A DNA stretch of 64,000 nucleotides from Glaciibacter superstes DSM 21135 (GTDB lineage: Bacteria > Actinomycetota > Actinomycetes > Actinomycetales > Microbacteriaceae). Both the position numbers and the translations under genes were made by a program. The stretch lies in contig NZ_ATWH01000001.1 of the NCBI RefSeq assembly GCF_000421145.1, positions 62,001-126,000 on the forward strand. The letters are read 5' to 3'. How positions within the stretch are numbered: position 1 is the stretch's first letter; each line of letters opens with the position of its first letter. Positions 35,101-45,813 of this stretch are shown one piece after another. The notes beneath the pieces are model-generated. The model searched no databases. It saw only the letters and a program-made list of their open reading frames with translations, and had not been told where the DNA came from.

Positions 35101-37098
35101 GCCGACCAGCTGGAAGGCCTGAGCAAGCGGCTGGCGGGCGTTGCTGAAGGCGTTCGGGTCATCGAGGATGGTCGAGTCTCCGACCGTCTCCACGGAGTTG
35201 GGCTGGTAGATGAACGCGGTGCGGATGACGTCTTCGCTTGCCGGCAGTGCGGCCGGCGACGGCACGAACGCCCAGACGTCACTGCCCGCGTCTGCGTTCA
35301 ATGCGTCGACGAGATCGGAGAGGGCCTGGTCGCGGTCCTTGTCGAAGTACGCCGAGTTCTCGATCTCCTCGAGCGAGACAACCTGGGAGTCGAGGGCGTT
35401 GAGCGCCGTGACGATCTTGTCCTGCTGGCGCTGCAGGTCTTCTTCTTCTGCCGCGCCCCGGGCGTCGCAGCCCCCGCGAACGCCGACCGGGTCACCGGCA
35501 CGGTCTGCGTAATAGGTGCAGCCGGCGAGCTCATCACCGGTGGTGGAGAAGTAATTCAGCACATTGAACGAGGCGAGACGGATGTCGCCGCCCACGGCTT
35601 CTGGCGCCGCCGTGCGGGTGTTCTCAAAGGTGGCAGGCTGCACCGTTGCGGCGTTGTCTGCAACCAGCTCGGTGGTCGGCTGGTACTTCCAGGTGTCGTT
35701 GCGGTAGTCGAAGATCACCGGCTGGGTGAATGTCACCGCTGCACCGACACGAACCGGATTGGTCGTCGACAGGTACGGCAGTGGCAAGGCCTGGGTGGAC
35801 GGGTCTTTCAGGAAGTTGGTAGTGGCTCCGTCGTCGAGCGTGACGGCGAGGGTCGCGTTCGCGGCGGCGGCCTCGATGGCCGGCGCGCCAGGCTCGGCGA
35901 TGACCGTCGGGTTGATCAGGGGGCTGGTGCCGGCCGCGAGGCCGATCTCACCGTACTTGTTGGTGTTGTAGTTGTCGGTGACGGTGAAGTCGCCCTGGGG
36001 TGCGACAAGCATGCCCTCGAGCGCCTCACGTTCGGCGGCCGCTGCCGGCAGACCGGTGACGGCGGGTGCCGGCGCCGTGACCGACTCTTCGATCGGCACC
36101 ACGCCGGTGGCGGCAGCAAGGTTGATCTCGGTCATGCCGTAGAACTCGACGACCGTTCCGGTCACCTCGACGTAGTCGCCGACAGCGACAGTCGTGGCAA
36201 GCGAACCCGCGTAAACGAAGATGCCATCGGATGCCACGTGGGAGGCGTCGATCGCGCCACCCGTGCCTGGGGTCTGGATGTAGAAGCCGTTGAAGCCGCC
36301 TGTCGGATAGTTGGCGGTGACAACACCGACCGTCTTCACTGCCTTGTCTACGAGGGGGCTCGCGTCGCCCGCGCCCTGGATGTCGGCGATGGCCGTGGTG
36401 TCGGTGGGCGGGTCGACCGGTGGGTCAACGGGCGGGTCAACCGGTTCGGAAGTCTCACCGGCGGCGTTGGTGGGGGTGATCGTTTCGGAGAGCGTGAAGT
36501 CTGCACCGTTGTTGTCGGTGTCGACGGCGTCAGTGCGGTTCAGGGATGTTGTGACCGATGCGGCGGAGGCGACGACGCCCTCAAAGGTGTTCGACGTTCC
36601 ATAACCGAGCACGTCCACGACGCCGTCGGCGCCGACCAGGGAACCGACGGCGGGGGCGGCCAGGGCGTCCGGCTGGCTGGCCAGGAAGAGAGTTCCGGCA
36701 CTGCCTGAGAAGGAGAAAGTGAGTGTCGCGTCTGGTGTCGGGAGTGCCGCGCCGTTTGCAGCGTTCGAGGTCCCCTGCACGAGGAAGTGTGCTCCGGCGG
36801 CAATCGTTCCAGCCAGCGGCAGCACTCCGGTCGGATTCGCTGTTCCACCGGCCGAGCGGTACTGGAGTGACATCCCACCGAGGTCGATGTCAGCATCGGT
36901 CGGATTGTAGAGCTCGACGAACTTGTTCAGGAAGGTGGCGCCCGAGCTACCACCATTCAGATACGCCTCATTGATGACGATGCCGGTGCCGTCGGTGCTG
37001 GCCTGGGCGGGAAGAGCGACGATCGGAGCGAGGGCGAGGCCCATTCCGATGAGGGAAGCAAAAGCCAGCTTGGAACGGCTTCGGGAGGCGGGTGACAT
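32161..37098 (-). CDS. Secreted ExeM/NucH-type nuclease fused to 5'-nucleotidase, wall-anchored
   Basis: 1645 aa from ATG 37098 (MSPASRSRSKL), which has AGGAG upstream. Order: signal peptide to ALPAQAS; lamin-tail domain (IVINEAYLNGGSSG..., about 35-180); a Pro/Val/Asp repeat PVDPPVDPP; OB-fold segment; endonuclease/exonuclease/phosphatase domain (RLASFNVLNYFST, SLEEIENSAYFD, FLTGDFNAYDKEDP, SSDHDPVLVGL); metallophosphoesterase (NINDFHGRIDDN, GDNIGAS, GNHEFDQGL, FTGHTHKQYAW); 5'-nucleotidase C-terminal domain (NPGGMRTDL, TGGDNF); Ig-like regions; and LPXTG-like LAHTG with helix and basic tail. It would cut external DNA to nucleotides and release nucleosides and phosphate at the surface. Confidence 0.93.
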   Translation of the reverse strand: MSPASRSRSKLAFASLIGMGLALAPIVALPAQASTDGTGIVINEAYLNGGSSGATFLNKFVELYNPTDADIDLGGMSLQYRSAGGTANPTGVLPLAGTIAAGAHFLVQGTSNAANGAALPTPDATLTFSFSGSAGTLFLASQPDALAAPAVGSLVGADGVVDVLGYGTSNTFEGVVASAASVTTSLNRTDAVDTDNNGADFTLSETITPTNAAGETSEPVDPPVDPPVDPPTDTTAIADIQGAGDASPLVDKAVKTVGVVTANYPTGGFNGFYIQTPGTGGAIDASHVASDGIFVYAGSLATTVAVGDYVEVTGTVVEFYGMTEINLAAATGVVPIEESVTAPAPAVTGLPAAAAEREALEGMLVAPQGDFTVTDNYNTNKYGEIGLAAGTSPLINPTVIAEPGAPAIEAAAANATLAVTLDDGATTNFLKDPSTQALPLPYLSTTNPVRVGAAVTFTQPVIFDYRNDTWKYQPTTELVADNAATVQPATFENTRTAAPEAVGGDIRLASFNVLNYFSTTGDELAGCTYYADRAGDPVGVRGGCDARGAAEEEDLQRQQDKIVTALNALDSQVVSLEEIENSAYFDKDRDQALSDLVDALNADAGSDVWAFVPSPAALPASEDVIRTAFIYQPNSVETVGDSTILDDPNAFSNARQPLAQAFQLVGDDDSSFLAIANHFKSKGSGSGEDADTGDGQGASNASRVKQATALVAFADKLKTDTGIDRVFLTGDFNAYDKEDPIDIITAAGYVSQEAKSGEYTYAYGGSVGSLDHVFASPEADATVTDVDVWNINSVESVALEYSRHNYNATDFYVADQFRSSDHDPVLVGLELDGVADPVDITLLNINDFHGRIDDNTVKFAGTIEQLRAAGGEDNTLFVSSGDNIGASLFASASQLDAPTIDVLNALELKASAVGNHEFDQGLADLTGRVSERATFDYLGANVYEKDTTTPALQEYALFEVDGVTVGVIGAVTEETPSLVTPTGISTLDFGNPVEAVNRVAAQLTDGDENNGEADVIVAEYHEGAGAGTPDGATLEQELALTDSAFAQIVTETSAEVDAIFTGHTHKQYAWSAQVPGAADGVTRPVLQTGSYGENIGHVTLSYDAASGATTTVTNENVARLAADIPDGATDEQADEINAAYDAELVATYPRVAEVKTIVDAALAAAEEIGSQPIGSVTADITRACTNDVAPCADDRSAPSTMGTLVANSLRESLSDPNAGGAEIGIVNPGGMRTDLLLAASEGEQEDGIVTYAEANAVLPFLNNLWTTTLTGTQFKTVLEQQWQTNEDGTIPSRPYLQLGLSDNVNYTFDASRPAGDRITSIWVDGVQIDPAKDYRIGSFNFLLTGGDNFREFTNGTNTRDSGFVDRDAWISYITEHSPLSPSFAAAQASVTGAPEGAVAPGDSVTLNVSSLNLTSLGSPKNTELSLVWQGSAATLPAASVDQTGAATVTVTVPEDAPAASALEMTATESGTVVRVPFTVSDATAPGEDPVAVDEGELTDDLKDAISTDKASYLPGGAITIDVGAQYAGQFVSVWVRSTPINLGGWLQVNAQGMVSTTLPADLPAGIHRIVVQDADGNVIGWTEIEVLAAPVTPDEPGSNPAGETPGGGLAHTGADAMPWLAGSGLLLLLGGALLFARRRAAALKQ

Positions 37099-37168
37099 AG
37101 TTCTCCTCGTGAATTTACTATCGGCGATGATGGCAACGTTAGAGAGGCTAGCCACCATTCAGGGGTCG

Positions 37169-37215
37169 CAGAAGTGAACGGGGAGGAAACTTGTGGTCGC
37201 TGCTCAGATGAGCAG
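37169..37215 (-). promoter_or_regulatory. Candidate regulatory sites of the nuclease-nucleotidase gene
   Basis: On the minus strand GTTTCCTCCCC and GTTCACTTCTG form two adjacent 11-bp units (37190-37169) resembling a weak PHO box. Farther upstream a perfect inverted repeat CTGCTCA-GA-TGAGCAG lies at 37200-37215. A TAGCCT -10-like word follows near 37148. Both sites are inferences from position and motif. Confidence 0.35.
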
Positions 37216-37284
37216 TAGACGCGCAAACTACCCCCACATGAGCGGCACCCCTTCGGGTACCCTACGTTTGCTCAGCGCAGCCGG

Positions 37285-37812
37285 TCAGGCCAGTCGTTTG
37301 ACCATGCGGGTGTTGCCGAGCGTGTTCTGTTTCACCCGGGCCAGGTCGAGGAACTCCGCAACACCGTCGTCAGTCGAGCGAACAAGTTCGGCGTATACCG
37401 TCGGGTCGACCGTCTCCGATCCCATGTCTTCGAAGCCGTGCCTGGTGAAGAATGGCACCTCGAAAGTGAGGCAGAAGAGTCGGCTGAGGCCGAGGTCGAG
37501 CGCATCGGACTCGAGGTGGTCGAGCAGCGTGTGCCCGACGCCCCTCCCCAGCCATTCTTGCGCCACCGCGAGAGTGCGCACCTCGCCCAGGTCTTCCCAC
37601 ATCACGTGCAGGGCGCCGCAGCCGACCAGTCGGCCGGCGGCATCCGTTGCCACCCGAAACTCCTGAACGGCCTCGTAGAAGACGACAGTCTCCTTGCCGA
37701 GCAGGATTCGTTGCTGCACGAGGGGTTCGACCAGTTGTTTGATGCCCGAAACATCGCTGGTGCGCGCGCGGCGCACCGTGTACTGCGGAACACCCGCCTC
37801 CTGCTGGTTCAC
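37285..37812 (-). CDS. Amino-acid N-acetyltransferase (ArgA-like GNAT)
   Basis: 175 aa. The single GNAT domain starts YTVRRARTSDVSGIKQLVEPLVQQRILLGKE, contains GCGALHVMWEDLGEVRTLAVAQEWLGRGVGHTLLDHL (acetyl-CoA loop RGVGHTLL) and FCLTFEVPFFTRHGFEDM. This is the stand-alone N-acetylglutamate-synthase type of Actinobacteria that starts arginine synthesis. No arginine genes are adjacent. It is divergent from a small membrane-protein gene across a large inverted repeat. Confidence 0.88.
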   Translation of the reverse strand: MNQQEAGVPQYTVRRARTSDVSGIKQLVEPLVQQRILLGKETVVFYEAVQEFRVATDAAGRLVGCGALHVMWEDLGEVRTLAVAQEWLGRGVGHTLLDHLESDALDLGLSRLFCLTFEVPFFTRHGFEDMGSETVDPTVYAELVRSTDDGVAEFLDLARVKQNTLGNTRMVKRLA

Positions 37813-37869
37813 GTGCTGCGCCTCTCTCGTGTCGCTGTTTTGCTCGAAACCACCAGTCTAGGGATACCG

Positions 37870-37942
37870 TTCGACGGAGATTTTCGTAGATCGGGCCGAT
37901 CTCTGGCCGATATCGCCCGATTCGAGCAAAATCTCCGTCGAA
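37870..37942. repeat. Large perfect inverted repeat between divergent genes
   Basis: TTCGACGGAGATTTT (37870-37884) and AAAATCTCCGTCGAA (37928-37942) are perfect 15-bp arms 43 bp apart. Inside, ATCGGGC and GCCCGAT form a second inverted pair and GGCCGAT is repeated directly. It lies between the starts of the ArgA-like gene (minus) and a small membrane protein gene (plus). Confidence 0.9.
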
Positions 37943-37990
37943 TGGTTGGGGGCGGTTGAATGCCACGCACCGAGAGGGGAGACTGGCAGC

Positions 37991-38230
37991 ATGGTTCAGG
38001 CGCAGGATGGCGATCAGGAAACGACGGATGCGTCCGTACGGCGAGCATCCGATCCGTCCGATCCGCCTCTTCAGTCGGTTCTCCCGAACTTTGACCGGAT
38101 GTCGCGTTCCTCTTTTCGCAAAGGGACGGTCAGCCGGCGCCGCATCGTTCGGGCGGCGATCGTGTTCGTTGAGCTTGCGGTCGTCATTGCGGTGATCCTG
38201 ATCGGCGCCACCTGGCTCGCATCCCGGTAG
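37991..38230 (+). CDS. Small single-pass membrane protein
   Basis: 79 aa from ATG 37991 (MVQAQDGDQETT). The N-terminal 50 residues are polar and Ser/Asp/Arg-rich. The C-terminus is one hydrophobic helix (IVRAAIVFVELAVVIAVILIGATWLASR), so it is tail-anchored or type II. No family recognised. A perfect 16-bp hairpin follows its stop and separates it from clpC, which is convergent. Confidence 0.65.
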   Translation: MVQAQDGDQETTDASVRRASDPSDPPLQSVLPNFDRMSRSSFRKGTVSRRRIVRAAIVFVELAVVIAVILIGATWLASR

Positions 38231-38241
38231 GTGAGCGAACG

Positions 38242-38277
38242 CGAAAGGGCCCGGCGGGTGACCGCCGGGCCCTTTCG
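38242..38277. terminator. Bidirectional terminator between the small membrane gene and clpC
   Basis: Perfect 16-bp arms CGAAAGGGCCCGGCGG and CCGCCGGGCCCTTTCG around a GTGA loop, located between two convergent genes. It can serve both strands. Confidence 0.9.
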
Positions 38278-38293
38278 TGTGATGCGTCTGGAG

Positions 38294-40819
<2,526 letters not shown>

Positions 40820-41096
40820 GTGATTACTCCCTTGGCGCCAGGGCAAGTTATGACGCCGATACAAAGAGAGTAACCAGCGAATGCTGGGATCCATGCCTCT
40901 GTTCGCTGGCGGCGTGACAGTTCTGGCGCGCGCCCGCTCTGCTCTGCCGACCGTGGCGTCGACGAGGATGTCGCCTGACGAGCGGCGCGTGTCGCCGATT
41001 GCGCCCGTGATCGCCGAAGGGCGGGCGTTTCTGGGAGCAAATGGCGATTGTGGATGGCGTGGCGCGGCTGTCGAGCTGTCCCGCGAGTTGGCGGCG

Positions 41097-41621
41097 CTAG
41101 GCGACGCAACTGACCAGCACCATGACGGCACCTGCGATGATCTTGAGCACGCCGTCGATCGCCCAGAAGACCCGGAAGTCGACCTGCTTCGAGCGCAACC
41201 CGATCCACGCGTTGACCATGCATACCACGGCGAGCAGAGCACAGATGAGTCCGTGGCTCGCGCCGAGAATAAGGAAGTGGGCGCCGACGATGAACAGCAT
41301 CCACATCCAGAAATCGCGGGAGTCCAGGTCGGGGAACTTCCGCACCACCACGCTGACCAGGTAGCCCTCGACCAGGAACGCCAGCCCGAGCACCACCCAC
41401 TGCCAGATCGCCGGAGACGGCAGGCCGGCGAAGATCAGCTTCGTCGCTCCCCCGACCGCCATGATCAGGATGCCGGCCGCAGCTCCCGCAATCAGCCAGA
41501 CGATGCGCCACTTGCGACTGCCGAACGCGCCGACCAGGATGCCGAGGCCGATGACCGCGAGGAACGCGCCGCCGCCACGCATGAGGGGAAAGATCTCCGG
41601 CGAGTTCGTCAGGATGTCCAC
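41097..41621 (-). CDS. Multi-pass membrane protein of unknown function
   Basis: 174 aa with about six predicted helices (for example FLAVIGLGILVGAFG, IVWLIAGAAAGILIMAVG, WQWVVLGLAFLVEGYLVSVVV, DFWMWMLFIVGAHFLILGASHGLICALLAVVCMVNAWIG split over two helices, and VLKIIAGAVMVLVSCVA). No charged catalytic motif is seen. It may belong to a DUF of integral membrane proteins. Monocistronic in appearance; 277 bp upstream of clpC on the same strand. Confidence 0.8.
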   Translation of the reverse strand: MDILTNSPEIFPLMRGGGAFLAVIGLGILVGAFGSRKWRIVWLIAGAAAGILIMAVGGATKLIFAGLPSPAIWQWVVLGLAFLVEGYLVSVVVRKFPDLDSRDFWMWMLFIVGAHFLILGASHGLICALLAVVCMVNAWIGLRSKQVDFRVFWAIDGVLKIIAGAVMVLVSCVA

Positions 41622-41895
41622 GCGTTAGATCCTGACAGTTCTGCACCGCGGCCGCACGACGCCCGCACCGCCACCGCCGCCGAAATCACCCTCGCGGCGG
41701 CGAGAACTCCCCCGTTCTAGCGAGCCCGTTCATCGCGAATCGCCGTTTGCGCTCAGAATCGCTGGAGGACCGGCGACTCTGGGCAGGAGAGGCGATTGTG
41801 GGCGAGCTACTGCCGCTGACTGATCCGAAAGCCATCCTCGAGGGCCACGAGGAACACGAAAGGCGCGAAACGGCCGTCACGGCTAGGCTGCTGGC

Positions 41896-42876
41896 GTGAG
41901 CAATCTTGAGACCGAACCCCGCGAGCAGCTCTCCGTTGACGAACCGGAATCTTCACGTTCAGGCGGCGTGCAGATCCTCCTTCCCCGAGACGTTCCACTC
42001 GGCGGCCCACGCGCCATGACGGTGAGGCGCACACTCCCCCAGCGCACCCGCTCCCTCATCGGCGCCTGGTGCTTCGTGGACCACTACGGTCCGGATGACA
42101 TGACCGGTCCTGGAATGAACGTTCCGCCGCATCCGCACACCGGCCTGCAGACCGTGAGCTGGCTGTTCGCCGGCGAGATTGAGCACCGGGATTCAACCGG
42201 GTCGCATGCGCTTGTGCGACCCGGCGAGCTGAACCTGATGACCGCGGGTGCCGGCATCCAGCACTCAGAGGTCTCCACCGGCGCAGCATCCGTTTTGCAC
42301 GGCGCCCAGCTCTGGACCGCCCTCCCTGACCGTCACCGTCATACCGCGCCCTTTTTCGAACGCTACGTGCCGCCGGTGATCGAGTACGGCAGCACCAGAG
42401 TGAGCGTCTTTCTCGGCAGCCTGCTCGGGCAGCACTCCCCCGCCACCACGTTCAGCCCGCTCGTCGGTGCTCAGCTCGATCTGCGAGCGAACACCACCGT
42501 CGTGATCCCCGTCGATGTTTCCTTCGAACACGGGATACTCGTCGACACCGGCACCGTCAGCCTGGATGGCGAGGCGGTACCAGAACACGCAATCGGCTAC
42601 CGCCCGACCGGTGCCGTGCAACTTGAGGTGGCAAGCGGCGATGCGCCCGCACGACTACTGCTGATCGGTGGCGAACCACTCGGCGAGCAGATCGTGATGT
42701 GGTGGAACTTCATCGGCCGCACCCACGACGAGGTGGTCGCCTACCGCGCCGCCTGGCAGTCAGAGGTGATCGAGGCAACGGATTCCGCCGGCCGATTCGG
42801 CGCCGTCAGCGGCTACGTTGGGGCACCGCTGCCCGCTCCCGTGCTGCCGAACGTACGGCTGAAGCCCCGCGACTGA
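41896..42876 (+). CDS. Pirin family protein
   Basis: 326 aa, GTG start. The first cupin has the pirin signature: FVDHYGPDD, PPHPHTGLQTVSWLFAGEIEHRDSTGS and LNLMTAGAGIQHSE, giving the three His and one Glu metal ligands. The second cupin runs to about residue 280 and ends in the family block WWNFIGRTHDEV. Bacterial pirins include quercetin dioxygenases and redox-state binding partners; the role here is unknown. Confidence 0.93.
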   Translation: MSNLETEPREQLSVDEPESSRSGGVQILLPRDVPLGGPRAMTVRRTLPQRTRSLIGAWCFVDHYGPDDMTGPGMNVPPHPHTGLQTVSWLFAGEIEHRDSTGSHALVRPGELNLMTAGAGIQHSEVSTGAASVLHGAQLWTALPDRHRHTAPFFERYVPPVIEYGSTRVSVFLGSLLGQHSPATTFSPLVGAQLDLRANTTVVIPVDVSFEHGILVDTGTVSLDGEAVPEHAIGYRPTGAVQLEVASGDAPARLLLIGGEPLGEQIVMWWNFIGRTHDEVVAYRAAWQSEVIEATDSAGRFGAVSGYVGAPLPAPVLPNVRLKPRD

Positions 42877-42972
42877 CGTTCTCCCGCGATCCCGTCGCAC
42901 ACCGCGGCATCCGTCATCTCACTGCCTGACGCCGCCGGACACCGGACTCCAGCTGAACGGACCTGACCCTGC

Positions 42973-43920
42973 CTACCGCCTCGGCGGAACCAGGGAATCG
43001 CCCGCTGGCACCCGGCGCACCAGCCGCTGCACCATCAGCGTCAGCACGCCGCCGATCAGGATCGCCACGAAGTTGATGCCGAGCTGGGCGAGCGAGCCGA
43101 CGATCTCGTACTGGACGTCCAAGGCGATCGCGGCTGCAGCGTTCGCCGCCGCCGGGATCGTGGTGACCGAGATCGCCACCCCGACCAGTCCGCCAGACTT
43201 GGTCGTGGTGAGCGAAAGAACCCCGGCGATGCCGGCGAGCGCTCCGACGAACCAAGACGTTCCATCCGGTATCCAGATGAAGTCGAGGTTCGGGCGTTCG
43301 CCTGTGAGCAAAGAGTCGTCTGCGACCCCCGCCCACTGCAACACGAGCGTCGACACGACGGTCGCCGCGATTCCCGCCCCGAACCCGACGACGAGCGCGA
43401 GGAGTGCGCTACCCACGATACGAGGGCGGCGGCGCACGATGCCGACACAGAGGGCGGCGACCGGGCCGAAGTCCGGGCCGACGACCATCGCCCCGACGAT
43501 GAGGATCGGCTGGTCGAAGAGCACCCCGACCCCTGCGATCATCGTCGCAACGCACATGAGCACCACATAGGAAACCGACAGGCGGGTCTCCTCTCCGCTG
43601 CGCTGCTCGACGCCTTCCCAGATCACGGCATCATCACCGATCCCCGGCGACGCCTTCTCTGCTTTCTCTGCTGCATCAGAGAACGAGTAGTTGACCTCTT
43701 CCACGGCGATAGAGCCTCGTTTTTCGACACCCATCTCGCGCAAGACATCGAGGAGGGGATCGACCCCTTCCCTCGCCACGTCGAAAAGCAGAACGTCTCC
43801 GCTCGGGCTCACCGCGGCATCCGTCATCACGATCAGATTTGTGACTGACCGGTCACCCTGAAGGGAGGCCAGCACCTCCGCACTGAGGTCGGAGGGCACG
43901 ATGATCCGGAAGTGCAGCAC
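42973..43920 (-). CDS. DUF389 family membrane protein
   Basis: 315 aa. The N-terminal 95 residues are a soluble ACT-like domain (LHFRIIVPSDLSAEVLASLQGDRSVTNLIV). The rest is membrane-embedded: LSVSYVVLMCVATMIAGVGVLFDQPILIVGAMVVGPDFGPVAALCVG is the DUF389 hallmark, and GGLVGVAISVTTIPAAANAA follows. The gene family (TIGR00341-type) is widespread; function unknown. Confidence 0.9.
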   Translation of the reverse strand: MLHFRIIVPSDLSAEVLASLQGDRSVTNLIVMTDAAVSPSGDVLLFDVAREGVDPLLDVLREMGVEKRGSIAVEEVNYSFSDAAEKAEKASPGIGDDAVIWEGVEQRSGEETRLSVSYVVLMCVATMIAGVGVLFDQPILIVGAMVVGPDFGPVAALCVGIVRRRPRIVGSALLALVVGFGAGIAATVVSTLVLQWAGVADDSLLTGERPNLDFIWIPDGTSWFVGALAGIAGVLSLTTTKSGGLVGVAISVTTIPAAANAAAAIALDVQYEIVGSLAQLGINFVAILIGGVLTLMVQRLVRRVPAGDSLVPPRR

Positions 43921-43994
43921 GTATGCAGTCTGTCCGACCCGCGGTCACGGGTGCGGGAGCATCCCCGGCGAGGCGGCGTCTTTCACCTGCAGCG

Positions 43995-45458
43995 CTATTG
44001 AACAGCCGAGGTGAGCCGAGCGAGGTTGTCGAGGATCGTCGAGCGCAACGGCTGGCGCATCCACTCGTCGAGGGTGAGCTCACGGCTGTCTGCGCGATAG
44101 CCGTCTTCGACGCGGCGAAGGTCGGCCACGAACGTCTGCCCGCGCACCATCAGCGACACCTCGAAGTTGAGGCTGAACGAGCGCATGTCCATGTTGCTCG
44201 AACCGATCACGGCGATGTCATCGTCGATCGTGAAGTGCTTGGCGTGCAGGATGTACGGCGCCTTGTACATGTAGATCTTGACGCCGGCACGCAGCAGTTC
44301 CTCGTAGTAGGAGCGCTGCGCGTGATAGACAAGCGGCTGGTCGCCGATCTCGGAGACGAAGAGTTCGACGTGCAGCCCGCGCTGGGTCGCCGTGGTGATC
44401 GCGTACATGATCGACTCGTCTGGCACGAAGTACGGGCTGGTGATGATGATGCGCTCCTGGGCGTAGTACAACAGCGCCAGGAACAATCGCAGGTTGTTCT
44501 CGCCCTTGAAACCCGGCCCACTCGGCACGATTTGGCAGTCGAGGGCGTTCGGAATCTCTTTCGGGTGCATCGGCTCGATGTCGCGGGTGAGCAGCTCGTC
44601 TGTCTCGCTGTACCAGTCGGTGATGAAGATGGCGTTGAGTCCGGCGACGATCGGACCTTCGACGCGGGTCATCAGGTCTTTCCATTTCAGGCCGCGACGG
44701 ATGTTGGACTTCATGTTGTACGTGCGGTCGATGATGTTCTGCGACCCCATGAAGCCGACGGCGCCGTCGACAATGAGGAGCTTGCGGTGGTTGCGCAGGT
44801 CTGGGCGCTGCCATTTGCCCTTGAACGGCTGCAGCGGGAGCATCAGTTCCCACTTCACACCCGACTTCGTCAGCCGGCGGAGCGTCTTGCGGTATCCAGG
44901 TTTACGCATCGACTGGATGTGGTCGAGGAGAACCCTCACCGTCACGCCGCGCTTGACCGCACGCTCCAGTGCGTCGAAGAACGGGCCGGTGGTCTTGTCG
45001 AGCGAGAGGATGTAGAACTCGACGTGTACGTACTTGCGAGCGGTATCGATGTCCGCGATCATCGCGTCGAAGGTTCCGGTGTAATCGCCGAGGAGCGTGG
45101 CTGAGTTGTCGCCGACGAGCGGCATCGCACCGAGGTTACGGTTGAGTTCGACGACCGATTCCAGCCACGGCGGCCACGGGTGGTCGCGGCGCACGCGCTC
45201 CATGCCCTCTGTGCTGTCGAGGATGAACTCGTTAATTTCGTCCTGCATCTCGAGGCGTCGTTTCGGCAGCGTGCGGAAGCCGATGAGCAGGAACAGCAGC
45301 GCGCCGAGGAACGGCACGAAGAAGATCGTCAGCAGCCAGGCCAGACCAGAGGTGGGGCGTCGGTTGCGAGGGACGACGATGATTGCGACGATGCGGATGA
45401 CAAAGTCAACGAGTAGCGCGACCAGGATGATGATGGCCGTGACATCGATGCCGGTCAT
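43995..45458 (-). CDS. cls: Cardiolipin synthase (phospholipase D family)
   Basis: 487 aa. Two N-terminal membrane helices (residues about 5-25 and 40-62). Two HKD catalytic motifs are visible: NHRKLLIVDGAVGFMGSQN in the first half and LHAKHFTIDDDIAVIGSSN in the second. The enzyme condenses two phosphatidylglycerols into cardiolipin and glycerol at the membrane. Length is that of bacterial ClsA. A 62-aa membrane protein gene lies just upstream on the same strand. Confidence 0.95.
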   Translation of the reverse strand: MTGIDVTAIIILVALLVDFVIRIVAIIVVPRNRRPTSGLAWLLTIFFVPFLGALLFLLIGFRTLPKRRLEMQDEINEFILDSTEGMERVRRDHPWPPWLESVVELNRNLGAMPLVGDNSATLLGDYTGTFDAMIADIDTARKYVHVEFYILSLDKTTGPFFDALERAVKRGVTVRVLLDHIQSMRKPGYRKTLRRLTKSGVKWELMLPLQPFKGKWQRPDLRNHRKLLIVDGAVGFMGSQNIIDRTYNMKSNIRRGLKWKDLMTRVEGPIVAGLNAIFITDWYSETDELLTRDIEPMHPKEIPNALDCQIVPSGPGFKGENNLRLFLALLYYAQERIIITSPYFVPDESIMYAITTATQRGLHVELFVSEIGDQPLVYHAQRSYYEELLRAGVKIYMYKAPYILHAKHFTIDDDIAVIGSSNMDMRSFSLNFEVSLMVRGQTFVADLRRVEDGYRADSRELTLDEWMRQPLRSTILDNLARLTSAVQ

Positions 45459-45463
45459 TCGGT

Positions 45464-45652
45464 CTAGGTAACCGGTTTGTCGATGTGCGCCTCAAGCCCG
45501 AGACGTGCGCGCTCTTCGGCTTCCATGCGGGCATAGACCTTCCGTTCGGTGCGGTCAGCACGCAGGATCGAGCGCATGATCATCCAGAAGATCAGCCCGA
45601 CCAGGACGGTCGGCGCCAGCGACCACAACGCGTTAGCCCAGAAGTTGTCCAT
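45464..45652 (-). CDS. Small membrane protein upstream of cls
   Basis: 62 aa. One helix at residues 8-28 (ALWSLAPTVLVGLIFWMIMRSIL) and a charged C-terminal helix (RADRTERKVYARMEAEERARLG). Its stop lies 5 bp before the cls start, so the two are probably translated from one mRNA. Similar small proteins stand next to cls in related genera; function unknown. Confidence 0.8.
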   Translation of the reverse strand: MDNFWANALWSLAPTVLVGLIFWMIMRSILRADRTERKVYARMEAEERARLGLEAHIDKPVT

Positions 45653-45813
45653 AACTTACATAGGATACGCGGTATTCGCGCGCTGCGCCGCCCAGCTGCT
45701 CTGCGCCGGTCGCCAATGGAGGAAGTAGCACTCATGAGAGCGGGATCCGTCCTCCGTTCGAGCACGGATGCACAATCCATCCTCCGTAGCGCGACCGGGC
45801 GGGCGATCGCCGG

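Noticed and set aside
35065..36708. Plus-strand open frame of 547 codons
   Set aside because: It is antisense to the nuclease-nucleotidase gene, has the Val/Arg/Gly-rich composition typical of opposite-strand frames in high-GC DNA, and shows no domain.
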